This document shows positions 25,720 through 34,067 of a stretch of 64,000 bases of DNA, piece by piece; the stretch's first letter is position 1, and every line of letters starts with the position of its first letter. Both the position numbers and the translations under genes were made by a program. The notes below the pieces were generated by a model. That model ran no database searches. It saw nothing but the letters and a program-made list of their open reading frames with translations, and was not told where the DNA came from. This DNA comes from Bradyrhizobium diazoefficiens (GTDB lineage: Bacteria > Pseudomonadota > Alphaproteobacteria > Rhizobiales > Xanthobacteraceae), in assembly GCF_018131185.1 (NCBI RefSeq), contig NZ_JAFCJE010000001.1, positions 772,001 to 836,000 of the forward strand, read 5' to 3'.

Positions 25720-25803
25720 GCGCGGCAGCGTCTCCGGCCTGCCAGAAAAGGCTGGTTTGCGGCGGCAATAGCCGTTATCCCGGGGCGGATTTGCCAAGCG
25801 TCC

Positions 25804-25859
25804 GTCTCATTGTCGCGAGACGGCGTCTTGTCGGTGAGACAAGAATTTGGCGTTGAGAC
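25804..25859. promoter_or_regulatory. Probable upstream activator sites (GTCTC/GAGAC half-sites)
   Basis: Inverted pairs GTCTC (25804-25808) with GAGAC (25817-25821) and CTTGTC (25827-25832) with GACAAG (25838-25843), plus a further GAGAC at 25855-25859. They are 85-140 bases upstream of the -24 element, the usual distance for a sigma54 activator bound upstream. They also lie just before the dgoK start codon on the other strand. Confidence 0.6.
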
Positions 25860-25875
25860 GAGGATACGCGTCGAG

Positions 25876-26790
25876 ATGACCGAACCCGCTTATGTCGCGG
25901 TGGACTGGGGCACCAGTAGTTTTCGCCTGTGGCTGGTCGATCGAGCCGGCCAGGTGCTAGCCGAGCGCCGCAGCGATGAAGGCATGCTGGCGGCGGCGAA
26001 GACCGGCTTTCCCGCCGTGCTGCAAGCGCATCTTGCGGCGGTCGAAGCGCCGGATCATCTGCCGGTTCTCGTCTGCGGCATGGCCGGTGCCAAGACCGGC
26101 TGGGTCGAAGCCGGCTATGTCGACACGCCGGCGCCGCTCCCGACAGTCTTGAAGCAGGCCGTGCGCGTCCCGGGCGAAGCCCGCGACATCCGGATCCTGC
26201 CGGGCATCGCGCAGCGCGACGCCGGCGCGCCGGACGTCATGCGCGGAGAGGAAACGCAACTGCTCGGCGCGCTCGGCTTTGAAGCCGCCGGCGAGGCGCT
26301 GGTGTGCATGCCCGGCACGCATTCGAAATGGGTGCGCGTCAAAGGCGGCATTGTCGAACGTTTCTCCACCTTCATGACCGGTGAGCTCTTCAGCGTGGTC
26401 TCGCGCGAGACCATCCTGTCGTTCGCGGTTGCGGGCGCTGACGAAGCCGAGGATGTCACGAGCTTCAAGGCGGCGGTCAAGGCCGCATACGCGGCGCCGG
26501 CCTTCACCGCCAATCTGTTGTTCGGTGCGCGGTCGCGCCAGCTTCTATTCGGCGGCACGCCGGCTGCTGCGCGCGAGACGCTGTCGGGCACGTTGATCGG
26601 TGTCGAGCTCGCGGCCGGGCTCTCCGGCACCGTGCCGCAGGCGGGCGTCAAGCTGATTGCCTCGGGGCGGCTGGCGATGCTGTACCGCCACGCCTTCGAC
26701 GCCTTGTCGGTCACCGCGCATCCGGTCGATGCGGATGAAGCGGTCCGCCGCGGCCTGTCGATGGCGGCTGCCGCGATCTGGATGAAATAG
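25876..26790 (+). CDS. dgoK: 2-dehydro-3-deoxygalactonokinase
   Basis: The 304-residue protein is a DgoK-family sugar kinase. It opens with VAVDWGTSSFRLWLVD, the phosphate-binding strand of the family, and has VLVCGMAGAKTGWVEAGYV, GEETQLLGAL and MPGTHSKWVRV with a conserved TGELFSVVSRETIL. It phosphorylates 2-keto-3-deoxy-D-galactonate at C6 in the De Ley-Doudoroff pathway. It is followed 13 bases later by the aldolase gene. The ATG at 25876 was chosen because residues before it are not conserved-looking. The kinase start sits within 20 bases of the probable activator sites of the divergent monooxygenase operon. Confidence 0.92.
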   Translation: MTEPAYVAVDWGTSSFRLWLVDRAGQVLAERRSDEGMLAAAKTGFPAVLQAHLAAVEAPDHLPVLVCGMAGAKTGWVEAGYVDTPAPLPTVLKQAVRVPGEARDIRILPGIAQRDAGAPDVMRGEETQLLGALGFEAAGEALVCMPGTHSKWVRVKGGIVERFSTFMTGELFSVVSRETILSFAVAGADEAEDVTSFKAAVKAAYAAPAFTANLLFGARSRQLLFGGTPAAARETLSGTLIGVELAAGLSGTVPQAGVKLIASGRLAMLYRHAFDALSVTAHPVDADEAVRRGLSMAAAAIWMK

Positions 26791-26803
26791 AAGGATCCTC
26801 GAG

Positions 26804-27436
26804 ATGACCGTCCCCTTTCCGCCGATGCAGCGGCCGCTGGTCGCGATCCTGCGCGGCATCAAGCCCGAGGAGACCGAGGCCATCGTCGGCGTGCTGATCG
26901 AAGCCGGCATGACCGCGATCGAGATCCCGCTGAACTCGCCCGATCCATTCCGCTCCATCGGGGCGGCCGTGAAGCAGGCGCCGGCAGGCGTGCTGATCGG
27001 CGCCGGTACGGTGCTGACCACCGCGGATGTCGATCGCCTCAACGACGTCGGCGGCAAGCTGATGGTCTCGCCGAATGTGGACACCCAGGTGCTCGTGCGT
27101 GCCCATCAGTACGCCATGGTGACGCTGCCCGGCGTGTTTTCGCCGACCGAGGCGCTGCTTGCCGCACGCTCCGGCGCATCGGGGTTGAAGTTTTTTCCGG
27201 CGAGCGTGTTGGGTGCCTCCGGCATTGCCGCGATCAGGGCGGTGCTGCCGTCAGGCGTGATGATCGCCGCCGTCGGCGGCGTTTCCGACCAGAACTTCGC
27301 CGAATACATCAAGGGCGGCGTGACCGCGTTCGGGCTGGGCTCCAGCCTCTACAAGCCCGGCATGAGCGCGACGGATGTAGCCGCTCGCGCAAAGGTGACG
27401 ATCGCGGCTTACGATCGGGCGATCGCGAAAGACTGA
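26804..27436 (+). CDS. dgoA: 2-dehydro-3-deoxy-6-phosphogalactonate aldolase
   Basis: The 210-residue protein is a KDPG/KDPGal class I aldolase. It shows LVAILRGIKPEE, IEIPLNSPDP (a Ser-Pro-Asp form typical of the galactonate rather than the gluconate enzyme), GAGTVLT, and the Schiff-base Lys in SGLKFFPAS. It splits KDPGal into pyruvate and glyceraldehyde 3-phosphate. AAGGA precedes the ATG, and the gene is clearly in one operon with dgoK. The dehydratase and transporter of the pathway are not adjacent. Confidence 0.93.
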   Translation: MTVPFPPMQRPLVAILRGIKPEETEAIVGVLIEAGMTAIEIPLNSPDPFRSIGAAVKQAPAGVLIGAGTVLTTADVDRLNDVGGKLMVSPNVDTQVLVRAHQYAMVTLPGVFSPTEALLAARSGASGLKFFPASVLGASGIAAIRAVLPSGVMIAAVGGVSDQNFAEYIKGGVTAFGLGSSLYKPGMSATDVAARAKVTIAAYDRAIAKD

Positions 27437-27516
27437 GCCGGCAATAAACAAGCCGTGATGCCGTCACGGTCGCGCGTTATCCTATCTTGCCGGACCAGCG
27501 AGATCAGGAGACCGAC

Positions 27517-29253
27517 ATGGCGATCAACAACGTGGCCGATCTGTTCGTGGCAACGCTCGAACAGGCCGGCGTCAAGCGCATCTATGGCATCGTCGGCGAC
27601 AGCCTGAACGCCCTGACCGAGGCGCTGCGCCGCCGCGGCACGATCGAATGGATCCATGTCCGCCACGAGGAGGTCGCCGCGTTCGCCGCCGCCGGCGAAG
27701 CGGAGATGACCGGGAGCCTTGCGGTCTGCGCGGGCTCCTGCGGCCCCGGCAATCTGCATCTGATCAACGGGCTGTTCGATGCGCATCGCAGCCGCGTTCC
27801 CGTGCTCGCGATCGCCGCGCAGATCCCGACGGCCGAGATCGGCAGCGGCTATTTCCAGGAGACCCATCCGCAAAACCTGTTCCGCGAATGCAGCCATTAT
27901 TGCGAGCTGGTCTCCGATCCGAGCCAGCTTCCCTTCGTTCTGGAGAACGCCATCCGCGCGGCGGTGGGCCTGCGCGGCGTCGCCGTCGTCGCCATGCCCG
28001 GCGACGTCGCGTTCCGTAGTCCCCCGAAGCGCGCGCTGTCGACGACGCGCGGCCTCAACGTGCCGGCGCCGAAGGTGGTGCCGCAGGCGGATGAGCTGCA
28101 GGCGCTCGCCGATCTCCTCAACGGCGCCGAGCGCATCACGTTGTTCTGCGGTCGCGGCTGCGCCGGCGCGCACGCGCCCTTGATGCAGCTGGCGGAGGCG
28201 CTGAAGAGCCCGATCGTGCACGCGCTCGGCGGCAAGGAGCATGTCGAATACGATAATCCCTACGACGTCGGCATGACCGGCTTCATCGGCTTCTCCTCGG
28301 GCTACGCGGCCATGCATGCCTGCGACGCGCTGGTGATGCTCGGCACCGATTTTCCCTACAAGCAGTTCTTCCCGACCGACTGCCAGATCGCGCAGATCGA
28401 CATCCGGCCGGAAAATCTTGGCCGGCGCTGCAAGATCGATCTCGGCCTCGTCGGCGACGTCAGGCTCACCATCGAGGCGCTGCTGCCGCTGCTGAAATCA
28501 AAGACGCAGCGCAAGCATCTCGACGACGCGGTCACGCATTACAAGAAGGCGCGCGAAGGTCTGGACTCGCTCGCCAGGGGTACGCCGGGAAGCAAGCCGA
28601 TCCACCCGCAATATCTCGCAAAGGTCATCAGCGACCATGCTTCGGACGACGCCGTCTTCACGGCCGATGTCGGCACACCGACGGTATGGGCCGCGCGCTA
28701 TCTCGGCATGAACGGCCGGCGACGGCTGATCGGCTCCTTCGTGCACGGCTCGATGGCCAACGCGATGCCGCAGGCGATCGGCGCGCAGGCGTCGCAGCCC
28801 GGCCGACAAGTGATCTCGCTCTCCGGCGACGGTGGCTTCACCATGCTGATGGGCGATCTGATCACGCTGACGCAGGAGAAGCTGCCGGTGAAGGTGGTCG
28901 TCTTCAACAACGGCGTGCTCGGCTTCGTCGCACTGGAAATGAAGGCGGCCGGCTTCGTCGACACCAATGTCGACCTGGAGAATCCGGATTTCGCGGCGAT
29001 GGCGCGCGCGATGAACATCTTTGCCAAACGCGTCGAGGATCCCGGCGAGCTTCCCGGTGCTGTCAAGGAGATGCTGGCGCATGACGGCCCGGCGCTGCTC
29101 GACGTCGTCACCGCCAAGCAGGAACTGTCGATGCCGCCGACCATCACGGCCGAACAGGTCAAGGGTTTCAGTCTCTGGGTGCTGCGCGCGGTGATGAACG
29201 GCCGCGGCGACGAGGTGCTGGATCTCGCGAAGACGAACCTCTTGCCCCGTTAG
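27517..29253 (+). CDS. poxB: ThDP-dependent enzyme, PoxB-like pyruvate dehydrogenase (quinone)
   Basis: The 578-residue protein has three ThDP-enzyme domains. The catalytic Glu is in [12 protein letters not shown] (about residue 50), the FAD/Rossmann-like middle domain covers about 190-320, and the cofactor motif begins GDGGFTML and ends in VVFNN (about 430-460). Overall sequence fits the ubiquinone-dependent pyruvate dehydrogenase group, which oxidises pyruvate to acetate and CO2 with electrons to quinone. An acetolactate synthase or oxidase function is an alternative. AGGAG lies 7 bases before the ATG at 27517. Placement behind dgoKA, which makes pyruvate, is suggestive. Its stop codon overlaps that of the convergent gene. 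Confidence 0.85.
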   Translation: MAINNVADLFVATLEQAGVKRIYGIVGDSLNALTEALRRRGTIEWIHVRHEEVAAFAAAGEAEMTGSLAVCAGSCGPGNLHLINGLFDAHRSRVPVLAIAAQIPTAEIGSGYFQETHPQNLFRECSHYCELVSDPSQLPFVLENAIRAAVGLRGVAVVAMPGDVAFRSPPKRALSTTRGLNVPAPKVVPQADELQALADLLNGAERITLFCGRGCAGAHAPLMQLAEALKSPIVHALGGKEHVEYDNPYDVGMTGFIGFSSGYAAMHACDALVMLGTDFPYKQFFPTDCQIAQIDIRPENLGRRCKIDLGLVGDVRLTIEALLPLLKSKTQRKHLDDAVTHYKKAREGLDSLARGTPGSKPIHPQYLAKVISDHASDDAVFTADVGTPTVWAARYLGMNGRRRLIGSFVHGSMANAMPQAIGAQASQPGRQVISLSGDGGFTMLMGDLITLTQEKLPVKVVVFNNGVLGFVALEMKAAGFVDTNVDLENPDFAAMARAMNIFAKRVEDPGELPGAVKEMLAHDGPALLDVVTAKQELSMPPTITAEQVKGFSLWVLRAVMNGRGDEVLDLAKTNLLPR

Positions 29254-29615
29254 CCCCGCTTCACTGAAGGCGCGGGCAGTTGCTCATGGCGGTGCTGGAA
29301 GCGTTGCCATTGCAGCACGCTGCCGATCAGCAGCGCCGGCAGGAAGCCGAGCACGATCAGGAAATGCGGGAGCTGCGTCGGCGAGACGAAGGCGATGGCG
29401 ATGTCCGAGATCAGCCAGAGTGCTGAGAACATCACCGCAAAGTCGGTTCGCGCGCACCGTAAATAGTAGAACACGGCAGTGACGACCATCGCGGGGCCGA
29501 TCGCAACGCCGATCATGATCGCGGTCAGCTCCTTCGGCGTCAGCGCGTCGAGCATCATCGAGGCCAGCAGCCAGAGTGCGGCGAACATGGCAACGATGTC
29601 GAGCGGGTGCCGCAA
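29250..29615 (-). CDS. Small membrane protein with internal duplication
   Basis: The 121-residue protein has four hydrophobic helices and no recognised family. The halves look alike: [20 protein letters not shown] and [20 protein letters not shown] each start a two-helix unit, suggesting duplication of a helical hairpin. The TTG at 29615 has GAGAGG 7 bases upstream and is preferred to the ATG at 29588. The stop codons of this gene and poxB overlap by two bases in convergent orientation. Function unknown. Confidence 0.65.
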   Translation of the reverse strand: MRHPLDIVAMFAALWLLASMMLDALTPKELTAIMIGVAIGPAMVVTAVFYYLRCARTDFAVMFSALWLISDIAIAFVSPTQLPHFLIVLGFLPALLIGSVLQWQRFQHRHEQLPAPSVKRG

Positions 29616-29682
29616 TCCAATACCTCTCGCAGGGACGCGCTATCGTTGTGGCCGGAACTGCGGCCGTCAAGTCAAAAGCCGC

Positions 29683-30591
29683 TTATTCCTCGTCACTTCC
29701 CGGCGTCGGGCGCAGCATGAAGTGACCGAAGGCGGTGGCGATCGGCTTGTTCGCATCGTCCTGCCAGGCGCGCGCCTCGAATGCGACGATGCGCCGGCCC
29801 TGCTTCACGATCGAGACATCGGCGAACGTATCGAGTGCGCGGCCGGAGCGCAGGTAGTTGACGGTGAGCCCGATCGGCTTGGGCGGTGCGGCGATGCCGA
29901 GCTCGCGTCCGACGCCGATGACGGCCGTGGTCTCGAGAAAGGCGCCGGTCATGCCGCCATGGATCGCGGGCAGGATTGGGTTGCCGATGATCTTTGGCGA
30001 GAACGGCATCGTCAGCGTGCCGTCGGCGTTGACGCGGATGCCGAGCCAACGCGCGAACGGGCTGCGCGCGAACGGCCCGTCCGGATCCTCCGGCGTCTCC
30101 AGCGCCGGTATGTCCAGCGCATTCATCCTGCGATCGGCGAGCATGTTGGTGCGGTTGGCGCCGATCATGAAGCAGGCGGTCGCGGTCGCCACCGGATCGT
30201 CCTCGGACTCCTGATAGGCGGTGGAGCGCACGAACGCGATCGAGCGCGTGGTGCGGTAGCAGACCGAATGCGCCTTGATGTCGAGGCCCGGCGTCGCCGG
30301 CTTCTGGTAGTCGATGCGCAGGTCGAGTGTCGCGATCGCGCGCGTGCCGTCGAGCGCGAGCTGCACCGCCATGCCGCAGCTCTCGTCCAGCATCGCGGTG
30401 ACGACGCCTCCGTGCAACACGCCGGTCTCGGTGTCGCCGACGAAGACGGGCCGGTAGGGCAGGCTGGACCATGCTTCAGCCGGCGCGAAACGGTCGAGCT
30501 GGAGCCCGCTGATATGGCCGTAGTCGGAACGCCGGCCCCGGATCGCCTCGGCGAGTTCCTCGAACTGGAGCGTGGTCGGTATGGTGCTCAT
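29683..30591 (-). CDS. Tandem hotdog-fold thioesterase (PaaI-like)
   Basis: The 302-residue protein contains two PaaI/4HBT hotdog domains. The first has TGVLHGGVVTAMLDESCGMAV and the second has AIHGGMTGAFLETTAVIGV; the HGG turn is the characteristic acyl-CoA-binding feature. Duplicated hotdogs in one chain form a pseudo-dimer. It should hydrolyse acyl-CoA thioesters in the cytosol; substrate unknown. It is monocistronic and divergent from the small gene at 30709. Confidence 0.85.
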   Translation of the reverse strand: MSTIPTTLQFEELAEAIRGRRSDYGHISGLQLDRFAPAEAWSSLPYRPVFVGDTETGVLHGGVVTAMLDESCGMAVQLALDGTRAIATLDLRIDYQKPATPGLDIKAHSVCYRTTRSIAFVRSTAYQESEDDPVATATACFMIGANRTNMLADRRMNALDIPALETPEDPDGPFARSPFARWLGIRVNADGTLTMPFSPKIIGNPILPAIHGGMTGAFLETTAVIGVGRELGIAAPPKPIGLTVNYLRSGRALDTFADVSIVKQGRRIVAFEARAWQDDANKPIATAFGHFMLRPTPGSDEE

Positions 30592-30708
30592 GGGAACGTT
30601 CTAGACCAGTGTCGGGCGCCGCGCAAAACCCCTGAAGGGGCCTCGACAGAGCGGGCCGAAGCGTCGATGGTGGGCGCTTCGTTCGTCGTTTAGCTGCAAG
30701 GAGCGCCC

Positions 30709-31029
30709 ATGGCCGACCCCGAAACGCCCGCCGCCAATCAGGGGCCCGTCACCATTTCGAGCTCCAGCTCGGAGCGGGCGCCGATCATCTATTTCGACGG
30801 TGCGTCCTGCTTCGGCCATCACAACGGCGCGATCCAGATCGAGCTCGCCGCGAACCTCCTGATGCCGGTCGGCGCCGCCGTCAGGGTCGACGTGGTCCAG
30901 ACCGCGCACCTGCGTTGCAGCGTCGCCGCGGCGCTGGCGCTGCGCGAAGCGCTCGAAAAGGCGCTGGCGATGTACAAGCAGGGCCAGCAGCAGCCGGCGG
31001 CGGAAGAGATTCCGGCGGTGAAGAACTGA
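30709..31029 (+). CDS. Small conserved-looking protein of unknown function
   Basis: The 106-residue protein starts with a Pro/Ser-rich tail, then a compact domain (FDGASCFGHHNGAIQIELAA to VAAALALREALEKAL). The pattern of two strands, a strand with a basic/hydrophobic stretch, and a final helix vaguely recalls DUF3467-type proteins. I do not recognise it firmly. AAGGAG lies 5 bases before the ATG, so the gene is likely real. It ends 185 bases before the Lon-N/Clp-N gene on the same strand. Confidence 0.6.
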   Translation: MADPETPAANQGPVTISSSSSERAPIIYFDGASCFGHHNGAIQIELAANLLMPVGAAVRVDVVQTAHLRCSVAAALALREALEKALAMYKQGQQQPAAEEIPAVKN

Positions 31030-31214
31030 GTTCGGAATTGACAGGCATTTGTCTTTGCGTCACCCTCCGCGCTGGTTGATACGACCTGCCGGTTGCACCC
31101 TTCGTGGAATGGTGAACGTATCGAGCCTTCATCGGCCCTCCCCTTTGCCCAAGCGTCCGGGTCAGCAGCGCAACCGCCTGATACATCTGGATCGCTCATG
31201 CAGAGGACGAACCG

Positions 31215-32441
31215 ATGCGCGATTTTCGCGATGCCAAGGCTATGGCGCAGACCCTGCGCGAATCTCTGACCACCAAAGCCGTCATCATCAGCCACAGCGA
31301 AAGCCTCGAAATGGTGTCGAGGATGTTGGGCGTTGCCGACTGGAATACGTTGTCGGCAATGCTCCAGACGGGGCGTCGTGACACGTCTGTGCCGATCGCA
31401 AGGCTCAAGAGCTCGACCGCGGTCTATCCGGCGGTCCCGTTGCGCGATTTCGTGCCATTTCCCGGCGCGACCTTTCCATTGTTCGTTGGCCGCGAGAACA
31501 CGGTGCTGGCCCTCAACCATGCATTCGAGGGCGAGCGCGAGATGGTCTGCGCGATCCAGCGCGATGCGGCCGTCGATGAGCCGCAATTTGCCGACCTCTA
31601 CGAGGTCGGCGTGCTCGTGCAGCTGGTCGAGCTCGAACGACTCCAGAATGGTTCGATCAGGGTGCTATCGCGTGTCCTCCGCCGCGTCGCACTGCGCAGC
31701 TTTACAGCGCTATCGAGCGGGTATCGGTCGGAGGCATCCGACTTGCCCGAGGGGACGCCGGTCGACTCGCCCGAACTGATCCGCCGGGCCATTCAGCGTT
31801 TTGAGGACTACGCAGCCGCGCACGGCTTGCTGATGCCGGATATCTGGTTGTTCTTCGATCAGACGCGCGACGTTGGCCGCATAGCCGACACGATGGCGAT
31901 GCGCATGAAGTTGCCGATCAAGGACAAGTACGAGCTACTGGCCATGCTCGATCCCGTAAAGCGGCTGGAGAAGATCGACGGGCTGCTGGACGTGTCGTCT
32001 CGCCCATTCAGCGTGGCCTATGATGCGACCCGACGCCGGGCCCTGGCTCTTGCCGATCAGCGCCGCCATCAGTTTGCGACGCTGGAGCACCTGTTGCTGG
32101 CGCTGACCGAAGACGGTGATGCCGCACCTGTCCTGCAGGCCAGTAACGCCGACCTCGGCGTGCTCAGGCGAAACCTCGCTGACCATCTCGACAAGGGGCT
32201 CGCGCACACGGTGATCGAGACGGGAACAGCGGCGCCGACCGCCGCGTTCCGGCGCGTCGACCGCCGCGCCGCATTGCACGCTCAGGAAATTGGTAATCCG
32301 GCCGTGACGGGCACCAATGCGCTCGTCGCTCTCCTTCCGGAGACGCGAAGCCTCGCGGCGCGCCTGCTCGCCGAGCAAGGTGTGTCACGCTGGCGCGTGG
32401 ACAAGGCCATTGCGAAAGCGAGTGCCAAGGACGAGGGCTAG
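31215..32441 (+). CDS. Chimera of Lon N-domain and Clp N-domain, lacking ATPase and protease
   Basis: The 408-residue protein has three parts. Residues 1-55 form a small helical leader (KAVIISHSESLEMVSRMLG and DWNTLSAML) seen at the start of some unrelated cytosolic proteins. Residues about 73-263 form a complete Lon substrate-binding domain: PLRDFVPFPGATFPLFVGRE, DAAVDEPQFADLYEVGVLVQ, and the helical part through IADTMAMRMKLPIKDKYELL. Residues about 268-400 form the double repeat of the ClpA/ClpC N-domain: HQFATLEHLLLALTEDGDAA and NPAVTGTNALVALLPE. There is no Walker motif and no protease domain. It could present substrates to, or titrate adaptors from, Lon and ClpAP. GAGGA precedes the ATG. 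The role is inference. Confidence 0.85.
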   Translation: MRDFRDAKAMAQTLRESLTTKAVIISHSESLEMVSRMLGVADWNTLSAMLQTGRRDTSVPIARLKSSTAVYPAVPLRDFVPFPGATFPLFVGRENTVLALNHAFEGEREMVCAIQRDAAVDEPQFADLYEVGVLVQLVELERLQNGSIRVLSRVLRRVALRSFTALSSGYRSEASDLPEGTPVDSPELIRRAIQRFEDYAAAHGLLMPDIWLFFDQTRDVGRIADTMAMRMKLPIKDKYELLAMLDPVKRLEKIDGLLDVSSRPFSVAYDATRRRALALADQRRHQFATLEHLLLALTEDGDAAPVLQASNADLGVLRRNLADHLDKGLAHTVIETGTAAPTAAFRRVDRRAALHAQEIGNPAVTGTNALVALLPETRSLAARLLAEQGVSRWRVDKAIAKASAKDEG

Positions 32442-32460
32442 AGGAGCGCGTGGCCTTCGC

Positions 32461-33936
32461 CTACGCCTTCGTCACATGCACCTTCGCGGTCTTGCCGCCG
32501 TTCCACTTGCCGTCGAGCGCGCGCTCGATCTGGGCGGCGAGTTGCAGCAGCAGGCCGTCATTGGCCTGCTTGGCGATGGCCTGGATGCCGAGCGGCAGGC
32601 CGTGGTCTTGAGCCGCCATCGGCATCGAGATCGCCGGCATGCCGCAGAGATTGGCGAGCGGCGTGAAGGCGAAGAAGCGCCAGAGATTGCCGAACCAGTC
32701 GCGCACATCGGGATTGTCGGAGATGGTGAGATACTCCTTCGTGCCGACCTTGGGCGTCGGCAGCGCGGTGATCGGGGTCAGGATCACGTCCCACTGTTCG
32801 AAGAAAGCGCCGAAGCCCCGTGACGTCGTGTTGAACACCCCCTGCATCTTCGCCCGCTCGGCAAAGGTCGTGTGCCGGCCGGCTTCCCAGATCCGGATGT
32901 TCATGGGCTCGATTAGATCCTCCGGCGGCTTCTCCAGCCCGCGTGCGGCGAGCATGTTGGAGATCACCACCGCGAAGTTCGAGATGTAGCAGGTGGTCTG
33001 CGCCTCGAAGGCGGCGGGGAGGTCGATCTCCGGCAGTGCGTAATCGACGTGATGGCCAAGGCCTTCGAGGAAGCGGCCGGCTTTCTCCAGCTCGGCTGCG
33101 AGCTCAGGCGTCGCGGTGTAGTCGCCCCATGTGTGCGACAATGCGATGCGAAGCTTGCCGGGATCGCGCTTGATCATCTCGGAATAAGGCTGCGCCGTGG
33201 TCCAGAACGGCATGAACTCGCCCGGCGCGGGTCCCCTCGCATGATCGACGAAGGCGGCGGTGTCGCGCACCGAGCGCGACTGGCAGCCCTGGATCGAGAC
33301 GAGGCCGGTGAGGTCGGACATGTGCGGTGCCAGCGAGAACACGCCGCGCGAAACCTTCAGCCCGATATTGCCGTTGACGCCGGCGGGAATGCGGATCGAG
33401 CCGCCGCCGTCGGTGGCATGCGCGATCGGCACCACGCCGGCCGCGACCATCGCGGCGCTGCCAGCCGACGAGCCGCAAGTGGTATAATCGGTATTCCAGG
33501 GATTGCGGGTGACGTAGACGGCAGGATTGTCGGCCGAAGAGCACACGCCGAATTCCGGCGTCGTGGTCCGTCCGATCAGGTTGAGCCCGGCCTGGCGGAA
33601 TTTACCGGTGAGGAAGGTGTCGGCCGCGGCGCGATTGCCGCGCATCAACAGCGAGCCCATTTCCTGCAGCCGGCCTTTCATGGTCGGCCCGAGATCCTTC
33701 ATCAGGAAGGGCAGGCCGGCGAAATGACCTGCGAGATTGGCACCATCCTTGGCGGGATCGGCGATCACGTCCTCGAACAGCTCGACCACGCCCGACAGAG
33801 CGGGATTGACCTTGGCGACACCCGCGGCCGCCTGGCGCGCGAGCTCCTTCGCCGTCAGCTCGCCCTTGCGGACGCGCGCCGCGAGGCCCACGCCATCGTG
33901 CTGCGCCCATTCGTTCCAGCTCATCGGCAAAGTCAT
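32461..33936 (-). CDS. Amidase-signature hydrolase, NylA-like
   Basis: The 491-residue protein belongs to the amidase signature family. The Ser-cisSer-Lys triad is visible: Lys in PFLMKDLGPT, cis-Ser in CGSSAGSAAMV, and the nucleophilic Ser in GGGSIRIPAGV. The whole sequence resembles 6-aminohexanoate cyclic-dimer hydrolase (NylA) more than GatA. Cytosolic; cyclic or linear amides are likely substrates. The ATG at 33936 is chosen over a TTG at 33945. The gene lies 131 bases downstream of a cyanuric acid hydrolase homologue on the same strand, hinting at a shared cyclic-amide pathway. Confidence 0.88.
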   Translation of the reverse strand: MTLPMSWNEWAQHDGVGLAARVRKGELTAKELARQAAAGVAKVNPALSGVVELFEDVIADPAKDGANLAGHFAGLPFLMKDLGPTMKGRLQEMGSLLMRGNRAAADTFLTGKFRQAGLNLIGRTTTPEFGVCSSADNPAVYVTRNPWNTDYTTCGSSAGSAAMVAAGVVPIAHATDGGGSIRIPAGVNGNIGLKVSRGVFSLAPHMSDLTGLVSIQGCQSRSVRDTAAFVDHARGPAPGEFMPFWTTAQPYSEMIKRDPGKLRIALSHTWGDYTATPELAAELEKAGRFLEGLGHHVDYALPEIDLPAAFEAQTTCYISNFAVVISNMLAARGLEKPPEDLIEPMNIRIWEAGRHTTFAERAKMQGVFNTTSRGFGAFFEQWDVILTPITALPTPKVGTKEYLTISDNPDVRDWFGNLWRFFAFTPLANLCGMPAISMPMAAQDHGLPLGIQAIAKQANDGLLLQLAAQIERALDGKWNGGKTAKVHVTKA

Positions 33937-34067
33937 GTGGTCCAATCCCTTCGTGCGGCGCCACCTTAGTTTCGCACAGGAACACTTTAATCAACTGATT
34001 CAGGGCGAAGGGCAGGGTTGCGTCGGATGGAGAGGTCGGCTGCAAACCTATGCTACATGCGCACGCA

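Noticed and set aside
31215..32441. Interpretation as a truncated Lon protease pseudogene
   Set aside because: The frame is intact, ends with a complete Clp N-domain, and the downstream DNA contains no remnant of Lon ATPase or protease domains.
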